Origin: Ceratodon purpureus
Taxonomy: Eukaryota > Streptophyta > Bryopsida > Pseudoditrichales > Ditrichaceae
Direction: 5' to 3'
Length of the DNA stretch: 64,000 nt
Assembly (NCBI GenBank): GCA_014871385.1
Contig: CM026427.1
Location: 17,617,055-17,681,054 of the forward strand
Shown here: positions 23,077-34,812 of the stretch, in pieces
Position numbering within the stretch: position 1 is the stretch's first letter
Layout of the letters: the number at the start of each line of letters is the position of its first letter
The notes under the pieces: model-generated
Told to the model about the DNA's origin: nothing
Database searches by the model: none
Seen by the model: the letters and a program-made list of their open reading frames with translations, nothing else
Position numbers and translations under genes: made by a program

Positions 23077-26000
23077 TCAGGTCCGGCACCACAGTTTGAT
23101 ATAGTGACTCATTGCTTGGTAAACACCCCCTACAGCACCGTCCGTGGACATAAAAAACTCGTCATCTTCTTCAACTTTACGCCTCGATCGGGCCTCCTTC
23201 TTCAATACTACTTTCCACGTAGATCCTGGAGGACGTAGATCATCTGTAGCAAAGAAAACCTGAGTGCACTGAGATGGAAAGACATACGGATCAACGGATT
23301 TGGGGATGTTGTGCTTAAAATTGACAACCAGGAAACCATCTTTATCACGGACATATGTACTGTTGTTTCGATTGTCCACATGTTTTTTCCAAGTGCAAGA
23401 AAAAACAATCACTGGTGTTTTCAGTTCACCGTAGTTTGGCACCAATATGTCTTGGAGTACTCCAACATAATCTTGGCCAATCCCAGATGATTCCTTGTTT
23501 GATTCGAAACAAGCCACACCGCTGTCGAAGTTTGGCATACACCTGGAGGTGGCATCATCCACTCTCCAGTGGTTGCCGTATGCGGTCATCTTGGCATATC
23601 TTTTGCAATATAGAGACGGGGGGTTCGACAACAACAACAAGTCTGACTCATTGGGGTCATCCATGTCGAGATGCATTGCATGGATGGTCTATTGGATCCA
23701 AACTTCCAGAGGAATACTTGGTCCTCCCGTCTGTTCCACCTCCAATTCCCATGGACTGTACATGCTCCACCTCATACATGTCAGTATTTTACGAGGAGAA
23801 CGAGTGACAGGGAGATAGAGCATTGGAGACCACAGACGGATATGGTGAAAAACAATCAGAATATTTTGCAGCGTCTGGTGTCCACATGGAGAGCAACGGA
23901 TATCAGAATGAACTCATGCGCAGAACAATAAAGAGCTGGGGAAGAGTTTATAAAGTACCTGTAAAGAGTCGCGGTCAGTGTACTATTTCTTAAAACAAAT
24001 TTGTGAAGTGCATCTCTTTCAGATCTTGAAAGGATAACGTCTACCACGGCTCCCTCCAACACTTCGTACTCTTCGCAGTCCTCGGGATCTTCATTCCAAA
24101 TTCTTCTTCTCACCGCCTCATAGCCGTGCATATATGATGTTGCATATCCCATTGTCTCCTCAAGTGAATAGCCCTGTGCAATCGATGCCTCGGGCCGTGC
24201 CCTATTTTTAACGTGGTTTTTTAGCATCATCATAGTTCATTCAATTGGATACATCCAACGAACCTGGGTGGGGCCTAATATAATCAACTCGTTAACTAAA
24301 TGCAATGGTAAATGCGTCATAACATCAAAAAAAGGGATATGGAACGTTATCTCTAGCAAGCATAACGTCACGGCAACGTCCTCCCGCAAATCATCTGCCT
24401 GTGCAGGATCCCAGACCTTGCAACATAATCTGCGAAAGATTCTACAAGCCCTCATAATGGACATTCTGGTTTTCGGTTCCATCAAGCCCCTCAACGCAAG
24501 CGGGATTAGAGTCTGGATCAAAATGTGGTAATCATGCGATTTGAGAGCACTAAACTTTTTGGAGCGAATGTAGCTGCCAATCTCCGAGCAGTAACCAGAG
24601 GGTACCTTTATATTCTCCAACCTCGTGCAGAACACGTCGAACTCCTTGGGAGTCAAAACATAGTTTGCAACCGGCTTTAGCATCCTGGCTGGATTCCTCA
24701 GGTCCTTTACCATCCACAAGTGTGGGTGAACGCCTTCCCTTTCCATGTCCCTCCTCACCTTCACGCTATCTTTTTCATTGAAACCAGTAATAGTCTTCAA
24801 CAGATTTTCGGCAAATTTTTTTTCACAATGCATTATGTCCAACGAATTCCTGATTTCCAGATGCTGCACAGAGGAGAAAGGACATAAGTGTAGTTAAAAC
24901 ATGAGTCCGGAGTTCAAAGGACCAAACATGTCAAGATAGTATAATACCAAAAAAAAAAATATCAGTCTAATTTTGAGACGATATAACTTTTCATTGATCA
25001 CTCTTTCAACGAACCCATTCCAGTACCACGCCTAATATGTACACCACAATGCATTGTTCCAGCAACCATGAGTAATGTTTTCCTAGTCCTCATGTTTCGT
25101 TTTCCACAAGTATGTATACTACACATTAGCTTTCCACGACTTTTTTTATCTATGTCCTCTAAAAACGTGTATTACTATGAGCGTTCTGCAAGCTCCTATC
25201 ACCACTGTCTGCTTACAAAATCAGGTTTATCAGGGAGTTCATACTTTGCTTTCCACTACAGAGTACGAACACATTATGAGGTTGACAACATCCGTGACCA
25301 TATATGCTTAAGTGTACAGCAAATTACCATGTTTGAATTAATCTTAGGTTTATTATTCTTATGTTTATTCAAACAGAGTCTTACATAACATGAAGTTCAA
25401 CAAACAATCATCAGAACAAAACATGTGCTTAGAAACATCTACATGCCACAGTGAGTTGAATGTGCCATGTACCTCCCAATACGGTAACTCATGAAAAATA
25501 CTCCATCTCTCCATTCCATAAGTCTTCGATGGATCCGCTTCTTTTTTCCGCTTTCAATTCGATGCGGCACCATGGAATTGCCTCGGCGCCCCATTATCTT
25601 TATAATTTGATGTAGAAGTCGCACCTGATTTACTCGTAGATGCCCGACCCCCTTTGCCTCCAGGTCGCTTTCTTTTTCTAGTATGAGTGCGGTTCTCAGA
25701 TTCGCCATGCATTTCGTCTGGCGCAGAGGCTCTGTCGTGTTGTGTCCCTGGTTCAGCGAACATGTGCACAGACTTACATGTCTAGCCGCTACAAAGGAGC
25801 CCACAAGTGCATTTACATGAAATTAGATCACATTCAGGAAGGGTAGGCTGACAATTACCTTGATTTGATAAGTAAGCTTGGTACTTCTGGAAAGCAGCTC
25901 TTTGATCCGCAGGTGACTTCGTAACAGGTCTACTTCTATGTTCAGAGCGTCCACCAAATAATCTATCGAACTAGTGTGACCGTAGGGTATGATGAGGAGG

Positions 26001-27701
26001 TAACCATCTGCGGGAGTCTCGGTAAATAATTTTGCGGCTCTCATAGGCGTACGTACCGCGGAGCTGATCTCCGCACGGAGGACAGGCGCTGTATCCTTGG
26101 TGAGCAGCGCCTGAAACAGTGCCGTATCCTGGGAAGTCGTGAGTAGTGTAAAGAATAGCTGCTCTTAAATTGCATATACGTTCACCTTCAGGCTTGCATA
26201 CATCATACGCCGGTACTCCTCTCCATAGAGTCTTCATCTCCTCTATCAATGGTCTAATCCACACATCAAAGTTTTGAAAAGGTACCTGCGATCTGCCAGG
26301 AATCAACAAAGCTAGAAGGGTAAAAAACTTCTTTGTAATTAGCCATGGTGGCAAATTCAGAATCGTTGCAATAACGGGCCATGCAGACCAGCTGGACTTG
26401 TGTTGTTTAAAGAGACAAATACCATCGCACGATATTTGTAGTCTCAAGTCTGTGTCATTAGCTCCAAATCCCATAGTGTCAAACACCTGCGGGTCCAAAG
26501 TATCCAGTCTCTTCCAAGCTACTGAATCTGCAGGGTACCTTACTTTGCCATCTTTACTTTCGTTTTCCTTGTGCCAACGAAGAAGCTTAGACAGCGCTGG
26601 GATTCTGAGAAACCTCTGTGGCCTGGGTGTGACAGGGAAAAACCTCAGTACCTTCAAAGGCCGCGTTCTGTGGAACATGTCTCGATATCTAGGTGAGTTA
26701 CACACAGGACACCGGTCCAGGTTTTTCTTCGCTTCATCATCAAATAGAACGCATCCAGTTGGACATCCGTCAATGTTCCTGAAGCCCAACCCTAAACGGT
26801 TGGTGAGAGTCTTTGCCTGGTACAATGAACCCGGTAACTGGTTCTCAGAAGGGTTTAGTGTTTTAATCGTTGCAAAGATATCATCAGCTGCCTTGTTGGT
26901 AATTCCCGGATGTGTAGCCACTAAGTTAACATCCATCACTGTCGCTCCCAGTTTTGTTGTAGAGGAGCCATTGTACAACAACCTCATGGCGTCCTCGAGT
27001 GCTCGTGCATCTTGCGCTCGCTCATTCTCGAGACGTTCATTAGTTTCACCGTTTTGACACGGCTCATCAGTGTGGGAACGATCGTCATCATTGCTCCTAT
27101 GATCTCTATTGTCAACACAGTCATCGGGTACGTTGCCCCCTTCATCTCTAACTCCTTCCTCCCCTATCACCTCTGACTCACAGCCCGCCACTCCCACTGG
27201 TGTATGACAATCCATTGTATTGTTTCCTGGATCATCTTGGTTAATGCCTGTGATATCGTCACTTGCTTGCATAGCTGTCATCGCAATCTGATTAATTGTT
27301 TCCTCTATGGCCGCTGCTTCCTCCACCTACTGATACATCTCTTGCAACATGTTTCGCATCTCCAATCCATTATCACGTTCACGTATGATTGTCGATGCTT
27401 GTGCAATCTTCGCAGTATAATCCTGTTCCCACTCGTCATCAGAAGAGTCCGGTTCCTGTGGCCCTCTCCAAGTTCGGCAGTCTGGAGATCGGCCAAATCG
27501 TATCAAATGTCTTTCAACTTCTGTAATACTGATAGGGCGCCGAGTCCCTCGGTGATGCAAGCATGGGCATGGTATCCTTGGAAATCCGTATTGCTACGCC
27601 TGTTGTTTGTCTCGCAACCAGAGTTTGTTATCTCGCAACCAGAGTTTGTTATCTCTTTCTCTGACCCTCCGGTGATCAGAAATCAGTAACTTTTGAGACA
27701 T
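23077..27701 (-). pseudogene. CACTA TNP2-type transposase (Transposase_21, DUF4218, DUF4216), five in-frame stops
   Basis: This is the main En/Spm transposase, which binds and cuts element ends. From an ATG at 27701 the frame runs through an N-terminal region with IPCPCLHHRG and EVERHLIRFG, then the TNP2 core (LYQAKTLTNRLGLGFRNIDG; CPVCNSPRY; RFLRIPALSKLLRWH; ISCDGICLFKQHKSSWSAWP; FPGYGTVSGAAHQGYSACPP). After an intron come WSIFHELPYWE, spliced in frame to HLEIRNSLDIMHCEKK, and the DUF4218 domain (CRIFRRLCCKVWD; LPLHLVNELIILGPTQVRWM; LKNHVKNRARPEASIAQGY). DUF4216 is at 23676-23077 (YGELKTPVIVFSCTWKK; DPYVFPSQCTQVFFATDD). Well-placed exons are 27701-25859, about 25770-25473, 24863-23959 and 23676-23077. 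In-frame stops lie at 27594-27596 (TAG), 27327-27329 (TAG), 25971-25973 (TAG), 25554-25556 (TGA) and 24237-24239 (TGA), with the frame otherwise kept. A 21-bp direct duplication (27611-27652) repeats DNKLWLR near the N-terminus. Confidence 0.9.
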
Positions 27702-29158
27702 CCTGATAAGAGTGGTCATTAAGGAATTAGTCCTTCAGTTTTTGCATGAACAAAGAAGAAGTCACTGAATATTTTCTCCCGGTTGTGTGGAAACTATTGT
27801 AGCTGTCATCAAATCACGTTACAAAGAAACAATTGCTTTCAATGCAGCACCTAATACAACGTAATAATAGAATGAATATTACAAGAAGAGATTGTATGAT
27901 TTAAGTAAGCAGACAGCCAAATGTAGTATATCTTTATACGGGGGGTTCGATCATCACGTTACCTTGCAGCAGTATGGTCTTCTGGAAGTTGTATCCCCCG
28001 GTGTTGATTACATATCTCCCGAGTCGCACCTCCCTAACAGTGACACAAATTATCGTCTTACATGTTCCTTCAGTGCCGGAACGACAAAAGATAAAGGATG
28101 TGGAACTAAAGTGTGCAAAGAAACATACAGTGTACATGATAAACTTTCAAAATCTGATGTAAAAGCGCGATGTGACCGTGATAAGAGGAGCTGAATGGAA
28201 ATTATTAGGACTGTCACAACCCAAGTGCAACTCAGACATTTGCATCTACCATAAAGTGGTATAAACTCTAAGTGCACAATCGATTTATAATCAAATGGAC
28301 AAAAAGGGAACGTGTATCTCTGTCGTTTAGTACAATACACTACAGCACAGACTAGTGGATGGGCAATCAATTCAATGTTTTAAACAATAGACTGATTCTA
28401 CACGATTACAAACTGCAAGGACGTAATGCAGGAAGCAAGTGATAGCAAATACCTAAAATCTGTGGTTGATCTCCTCTGCAACAACGCACTCCTTCTTGTT
28501 GACTGTATGGCGTGTCTGCATGAATGAAACAGACAGAACTCGCATCAGTTGCAGGTGTAATGTCAACTATCAGAATACTTTATAATGGAGGATACGAAGG
28601 GACAAATTCATAGAAGGGGCATAGATCGTGAACAATTACGGCCAAATTGGAGAATACAGACCACAAGTGATGTTGTCTAAGATGCCGCTGTTGAGATCGA
28701 GTGAGTATTTTTCATCGTAGATAATCATCCCATAAACATTCCCGCAAATGTTAAAATCAGAAAATGATCAGATGTATGCGAATGAAAAGGACGATCTCTT
28801 CTCTCAAAAGCAAATTCGAGATGCAAGAATGGTAGATGAAGAGATAGAACTTAAGCAGTATCGGTTTCCCTTCCTCTCAGGATAACGCAAACTCTCGGTT
28901 CTGAAAAATGGAAAAGTTTCTAAATCCAATGTCACATAACTACCGGTTGTTCAAGAGTCTACAATGCTGAACATACCTTTGGTCGAAAAGGAAGTTGAAA
29001 CGGTGAGCGACAGAGCTTGTGAGCATCTCCTCCGAAACCCCTATCTGGTGCTCCGCTCAATTACGCTGATATTTTGCTACACTTCGTGAATTCTCCTTCC
29101 TGAATGAACCCAGACGTCGTCGACTCCAGCCAAGAGAGAGGATTCTGACGTTGTAGAG
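27702..29158. promoter_or_regulatory. shared region between divergent CACTA genes
   Basis: About 1.46 kb separate the start of the minus-strand TNP2 gene from the start of the plus-strand TnpA-like gene, so both promoters should lie here. No convincing TATA box or repeated binding motif was picked out by eye. Short open frames here have no support. Confidence 0.35.
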
Positions 29159-32100
29159 ATGTCACGGAAGAGAGTTATTGATGATCACAATGAAGAGGGT
29201 TTTGATGAAATCGAAACGGAGGAGAACGAGGGCATTACGAACGAGTACGAGCTTCAGCGAGCAGCGAGAGTTGCAAGCAACAATGTATACCTTCAGTCAT
29301 GTCTTGCTGCTGCTGATGCATTGTAAGTGTCTTTTATACCCTAAACCCTAGAGCTACCGTGTGTCTTACCGTCGATACGTGCCACGTGTCCATTTGAGCG
29401 GGTGAGATTCACTGAGTGAAGGGGACATTGTCTTCCGAAGTTTGCCGGGAGATAAGAGTCATCTTTGCGAGTCTTGACGCTCTACCGTGGAGAGGTATAC
29501 CCTCTTTTAATTACTACTCTTGTTTTTTTAGCAATTCTCACATAGGAGAGAAGCGACAAAAGGTTTCGAGGTGCCGGAACTCTGGTCGAGGAGGACCAGA
29601 ACGTAGGAGTGAGCGCCTGGGAAAGTTAAATGTAATTCTGGAACGCAGACTTTCATATCCTTTGAATGCTGATGACGACGATGGCGAAGATGATACAAAC
29701 AACCGAGGCAGCTCCGGCGACGGGGACCCATCAGGTAACATTATGGAATGTTAATGTTTGAACTCTGTGTTTACCTCGTTTCATCTGTTCCGGTCGGACT
29801 TTCAGTGTAATTTTCGCAAGGCAACGTATTTAGGTGAAATAGACCAGACTCCGATCTCCAGGAATTAATCTTTTATTCGCCGGTGTTAAATATAGGTACT
29901 GTTTTGAACATCTATATTGTTGTCGAAGATGTTCTGAACCCTATTCAGCCCCGCTCTTTAGTTCCTTAAAGTTTTTGTCTTATACAATCAACGTAATTTC
30001 AATTGAGAGCCAAGCCGAGAGACATTTGTGGCAGTCATGTCCCGGTAATTTATTTGATGGGTTATGCCAAGCGGATCATTAAATTCATCTAATTTATACA
30101 GATTACAGCGAGAGAGACTTGCCATCAGACGCATCGGAGGATACGTCTCGCGAAGGTGATGATAACAGATGCGTGAAAAAAACAGTGACGAAATCTAGGG
30201 TTTCTCAACCCAAAAAAGTACCGGCTCGTAAGGATGTCAACGACGCGCACGAGGATCATGCATCAGGAAAGGCCTTTTTCCACCCTCCTGGAGGAGCAAG
30301 GAGTAGTAGGTTACCATCGTCATCGTCAAATCCGAACCCTATGCCGACGCGCTTTGCTTGGGTACCTATTCCACAGGACCACCCAGGGGTTGAGTACTAC
30401 AACGTCACAGATGCGGCTCCACAGGGGGGTTTTCCCGGAAATTGGCAATTTCATCTCACGTCGAATGTTCCAAGACCTGTTCAGAGTGAGACATTGTTAA
30501 GCACAGAGAAAAGTACTGCTTCATTATCAACGTCGATTAAAGAGGAGTCTTTGAAACGAAGGGAACGGAGAGCTCACAAAAGGGAAGCAGAGGAGACAGC
30601 AAGGAGAAGAGAGAGTAGTAAACTGAAACCCTTTGTAGTACAAGTCAAACCATTAGGAGTTATCGACAGCAGTTGCGATGGCCATCTCAAATGGCAGGAA
30701 TACATTCGAGATATGACTCCTCGATTCCTCGACATGAGCATTATTAGATATGACGAACAAAATGAACGCTCGGTAGAAAAGCTTCGTGACGATGTGCGTA
30801 ATAAATTTGAGTTTGTAGGGAACGAGATGACAGATGGATTCATGGACAAAATAATAAAGACGTGGCTAAGGAAGGATCGAGAACGTGCGAAGAGAATTCA
30901 TGGTGGAAAAACCGCTGCTCCTTTGAGGTATAGCGACAAAGAGTGGGATGGATTGAATAAGCACTGGGACCTTCCTTCTACAAAATCGCAATCAGAGAAA
31001 ATGGCGGAGAAGAGACAGAAGGTTCAGCTCAACCCTAGAGTGGGGCGGCTGGGTTATGCAGGAAAGGCAACCAAACTGGTGGGTACTTCAATTTACTTAC
31101 ATTCAATGGATGTCTAGGACACAATCCATTTAGACTGTTAGGAATTTACGGTATAGAGACATGACATTATAGTGTATTCTCAAATCACATCTAGAAAAGA
31201 GTGACTTTTTTTGGCTGCATATGTATCATAGGAGAAAGACCAAGAACATGCTTCCGGGATGGTTGATGTTTCAGAGGAGTTTCGGAAAGGAATTGAAAAT
31301 CCCAACAGCGTTGTAAGTACAGGATTCTACAATTTTATTGACACTGCCCGATATTGTTGTCTTTGTTACATGTAGTTATGGATCCGTTACTCAGTGTTCG
31401 TCTCCATGATGCTATGTATGATTTAAATGTGCAGAAAGAAAAGTACATGGTTTGACCTGAACCTTAAACAATGTACTCATGTTCATGCAATTTATTACTT
31501 TCGTTTGACCTTAACCAATGTAAGTTTGTAGGGACATGACTCCTGGTAAGATTTATTTTTGAATGCTTCAAATGTTGTTGTGAGGTACGTACTGAATGAG
31601 ATGACCTGATCATATGACAAAATGTTTACCTTGAAAACAAACAGGCAATGGAAAAGAAGAATTCACAAAGGCGGACAACAACAGAGAAGAGTCTTGCGGA
31701 AACAAATCGAAGGCTAGATGAAGTCCTACAGGGCAACAAGGACTTGCAGTCAATGCTACAGTCTGTACTAAGTAATTTAGGTCAATCTAATGCTGTTGAA
31801 AATGTGAGTTTGCCTCGCACAGGAAGCACTGCTGTTGGAGATACATCTGGCACGGCACAGAACCAGCAGTGTGGGCACATGGTCGATAATTCACGGGGCC
31901 ACGCCTCCAGTGAGCAATGGTGGGATGATCTGTGTAAAAGCTCGGATGAGGAGCAACCAAAGAACGAGAGACATAGGACTACACCAAAAACATTTCTGAA
32001 TGTAGATGACCAGGTTAGTGAATGGTGACCTATTATTCCCCTTATAAGTTTCATTAGCATTGTATACATCGACTGTTTTTGTCTTCATTTAAAAGTTTTT

Positions 32101-33908
32101 GTTTCACAGAACAATCAGTTACCTTCCTCAGTAACGTAAAGACTAATATTCATGGATTTCTGAAAGCTGTTCTCCATGCTTATGTAGGTCAAACGGAACT
32201 GTGTGTCCTTAACGTCCTAATATATTATGCAGATTTTGATCAAACCATGAAAAACATATGTGTATTGCGATTATTTTGAAGTGATCACTCACTCATTAAT
32301 ATTTTGGTGCTTCTTATTAATATCTCATTATTGATTGCTCTGAAGACATCCTTTAAGGTAGAAGAGTAATAAAATGTTAGACTATGTTATTTAGAGTATG
32401 ACAAGTGAATTTCTAGACTACTATTTTCTTAGTATAAGAGAAACAGTCTCACATGATGCGTCAAGCCACTAACATGTGATACTCTTAGGAACGACCTGTT
32501 GTCAACCGTACTGCATCACCCAAGAGACGGGGGAAAACTACAAATGTCAAGGTAGTATTACAACAATGTCTTGGCCCAAACATTTCTGCTCTTTTAGTCC
32601 GGTAATTCGTAGTAGTCGTCTTGTGATAATCGTTGATCTTTCTTTTACGAGATGAACGTTTAAGTTATGAATGATGATCTGTTCGCCTTCTCTGCAATTC
32701 GATACTTAGAGTGAAAGAGATATACAGATGTTATTTGTCTCGTTTAATCATCAGTAGGGACCTCTCTACTACCTGTGCAGGAGTGGATCACCGTTGAGGT
32801 GTTGGGTAGAAATTTTGATATGGTTTAGATCTCTAATTTATTGTAAATAGTTTATGATCTTGATGTAATTCACAAGTATTAAAGTGAATACAGAGAATAA
32901 TGTGGATTCTATTTCAAGGTATCTAATGTCTTCATTGGGAACGCAGGGTGCTCATCATCCGGAACACCGTTCGGGAAAGAATAAAAATACCAAGGTGAGG
33001 GATCATCCAATTTCATATGATACTATCTAGAAATTCGATTCCCTTTATCTTTGCCTTACGTTTATAGTAGATGGATAAGGTACAAAACTTAGAAAACATC
33101 TGTGTCGGATCTGATTATACTGTGTACGGTGCTGATGTTGAGTAAGAAACGTGTAATTCGAGTAGTCGTTTTTTAATGAATTTGACTGTTTTTTTACAAT
33201 GTAAAAATGATTCCGTGACAAATAGTGCAGAATTACATTTAGAGCGCTATGATAGTTAGAGGATCAGTGAGCAGTATATCCTCATGAGGTCATTATAGTA
33301 AAACGTTGTACATTGTTAAACTAAATTGTAATGAATAAATGCTGACCAGGTGTTCAATGATATACTCATGAAGATTCCTAAGCTGTACAAAAAGAGCCTG
33401 CCACAGTTTGAATAAGTGTGGCCTCCTTCAAGAGCGATTATAACCTCCGTGATATCTACGGTGTGTTTTAATTAAAAAACTAACTCAAATGATGACTATG
33501 TGTAGGCAGAAAAGAATGCTACATGCGAATTTGAATCTGCAACATGTCTGGAGGGAGAGGTAATCACGTATTTGAACGAGCAATGCTATTCTATAGTTCA
33601 GATTAGTATCGAAATATCAGTTCCATGAGCATTCACACATCTATGTTATGCTGCAACTGCAGTTTCAAATTGGAGACATTGTGTGGCTAGCGGATACATC
33701 GAACAGGGCTTCTCGAGTGGCATCCAGAAGTGTGAATGCACTAGGAGGGACTGGGGTTTTTCATCATCGACCCATTCCACCTCAGTTTCTCCGTTTGAAC
33801 TTACATTCTGTAGCTGTGAATGTTCCCCTACTTGTACCGGTGGAAGAGGCACAGCAACAGAATCTGAATGACGCGTTGGGTTCAAGTGTTCTCTGCCGAA
33901 GGCTTTAA
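29159..33908 (+). CDS. CACTA TnpA-like protein (Transposase_24/Ptta-En-Spm type), intact
   Basis: Nine exons join without a break into a 734-residue frame: 29159-29322, 29532-29734, 30102-31078, 31232-31312, 31645-32013, 32489-32551, 32947-32994, 33506-33559 and 33663-33908, all GT-AG. The N-terminus is acidic and basic by turns. The Transposase_24 region is in exon 3 (WQEYIRDMTPRFLDMSIIRY; VRNKFEFVGNEMTDGFMDKI; WDGLNKHWDLPSTKSQSEKM; GRLGYAGKATKL). Exon 5 starts with a predicted coiled coil (SLAETNRRLDEVLQGNKDLQ). The last exon has the C-terminal module common in plant CACTA partner proteins (FQIGDIVWLADTSNRASRVA; AQQQNLNDALGSSVLC). Such proteins bind subterminal repeats and help the transposase. 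No stop or frameshift was found, in contrast to the TNP2 gene beside it. Confidence 0.85.
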
Positions 33909-34812
33909 CGTTTCTCCAAAAATGAAGAGTTGTCGACTCATGCGTTTCAAGATGTTGTATCTAAACCTACGCGGTGGCGGATGAGGAAAACTCTTAGTTG
34001 CAGGAACACGTCAGGAGAAGAGGACCTGGAGAAAGTTGGAAAACTCATTAGGTCAGAAAAGTAGATGTATGAAGCTTCAGTTTTTTTTAAAGTTTTGCAA
34101 TGTTGTATTACTTATTCTCCATGCCGAGTGCATACCTCATTGTACAAAAAGCTTGCTGAAAATGCAATTGCTTCTTTACGAATAATGAAACAGTGGTACT
34201 CACTGCGTTTTGGCATTATACAAGCTTTTGCTTTAAGTTAATCACGGGATTGACACGTGGAACATATCAACGCTCATAAATTAAGAAATAAAATATGTAA
34301 TTGCCCGGTTGCTTATTTTCTTTGGAGGCCCTGTGTGGGCTACAAGTGTCAACTCAGCACAGGCCATAGATAAAAACGAAACAATTTGGAACAGCGTATG
34401 TGAACGCGGAGTCATTGACACGTTGAGCTGTAGGTTCCGAATAACTCGGCATTGCAACTCATAATCATGCTCCACGCGGACATGTCTTATTTGTGATAGT
34501 TCCCGAAGTAAACATCGCAGGAATGTTGATGTGGAGAACATTACCAGTCCGAAAGTTAAGATGCGCATGAGAGAAGAAGAAACTCTGAAATGTACGAAGA
34601 TAAATGTATACGTACTGGTCATCGATGAACATGTAGTTCCTCCGGAAAGGGCGTTTACTGAACAGGTGAATTCAGTCCTGAATGACGAAGGACAGAGAAT
34701 GACGCGTCCACAAAGACGCAGGGGCTACTGGTCATTTCTTGGCACGGTCCGTCTCAAATGACTCCAACTATGGTCACTAATTTCGTCATTTAAGACGGAA
34801 TTCCTACTAGTG

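Larger units (their letters stand above)
11994..34812. mobile_element. complete 22.8-kb CACTA (En/Spm) transposon
   Basis: The left end at 11994 reads CACTAGTAGGAATTTTGTCC and the right end, read inward from 34812, reads CACTAGTAGGAATTCCGTCT: 14 identical bases, then partial match. The 3-bp flanks are identical, TAA at 11991-11993 and TAA at 34813-34815, as expected for CACTA insertion. The right half carries a TNP2-type transposase (minus) and a TnpA/Transposase_24-type gene (plus), arranged head to head with about 1.5 kb between their starts. The left half carries captured and unidentified coding sequence. The size is large for the class and is explained by the 11-kb left cargo. Confidence 0.95.
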
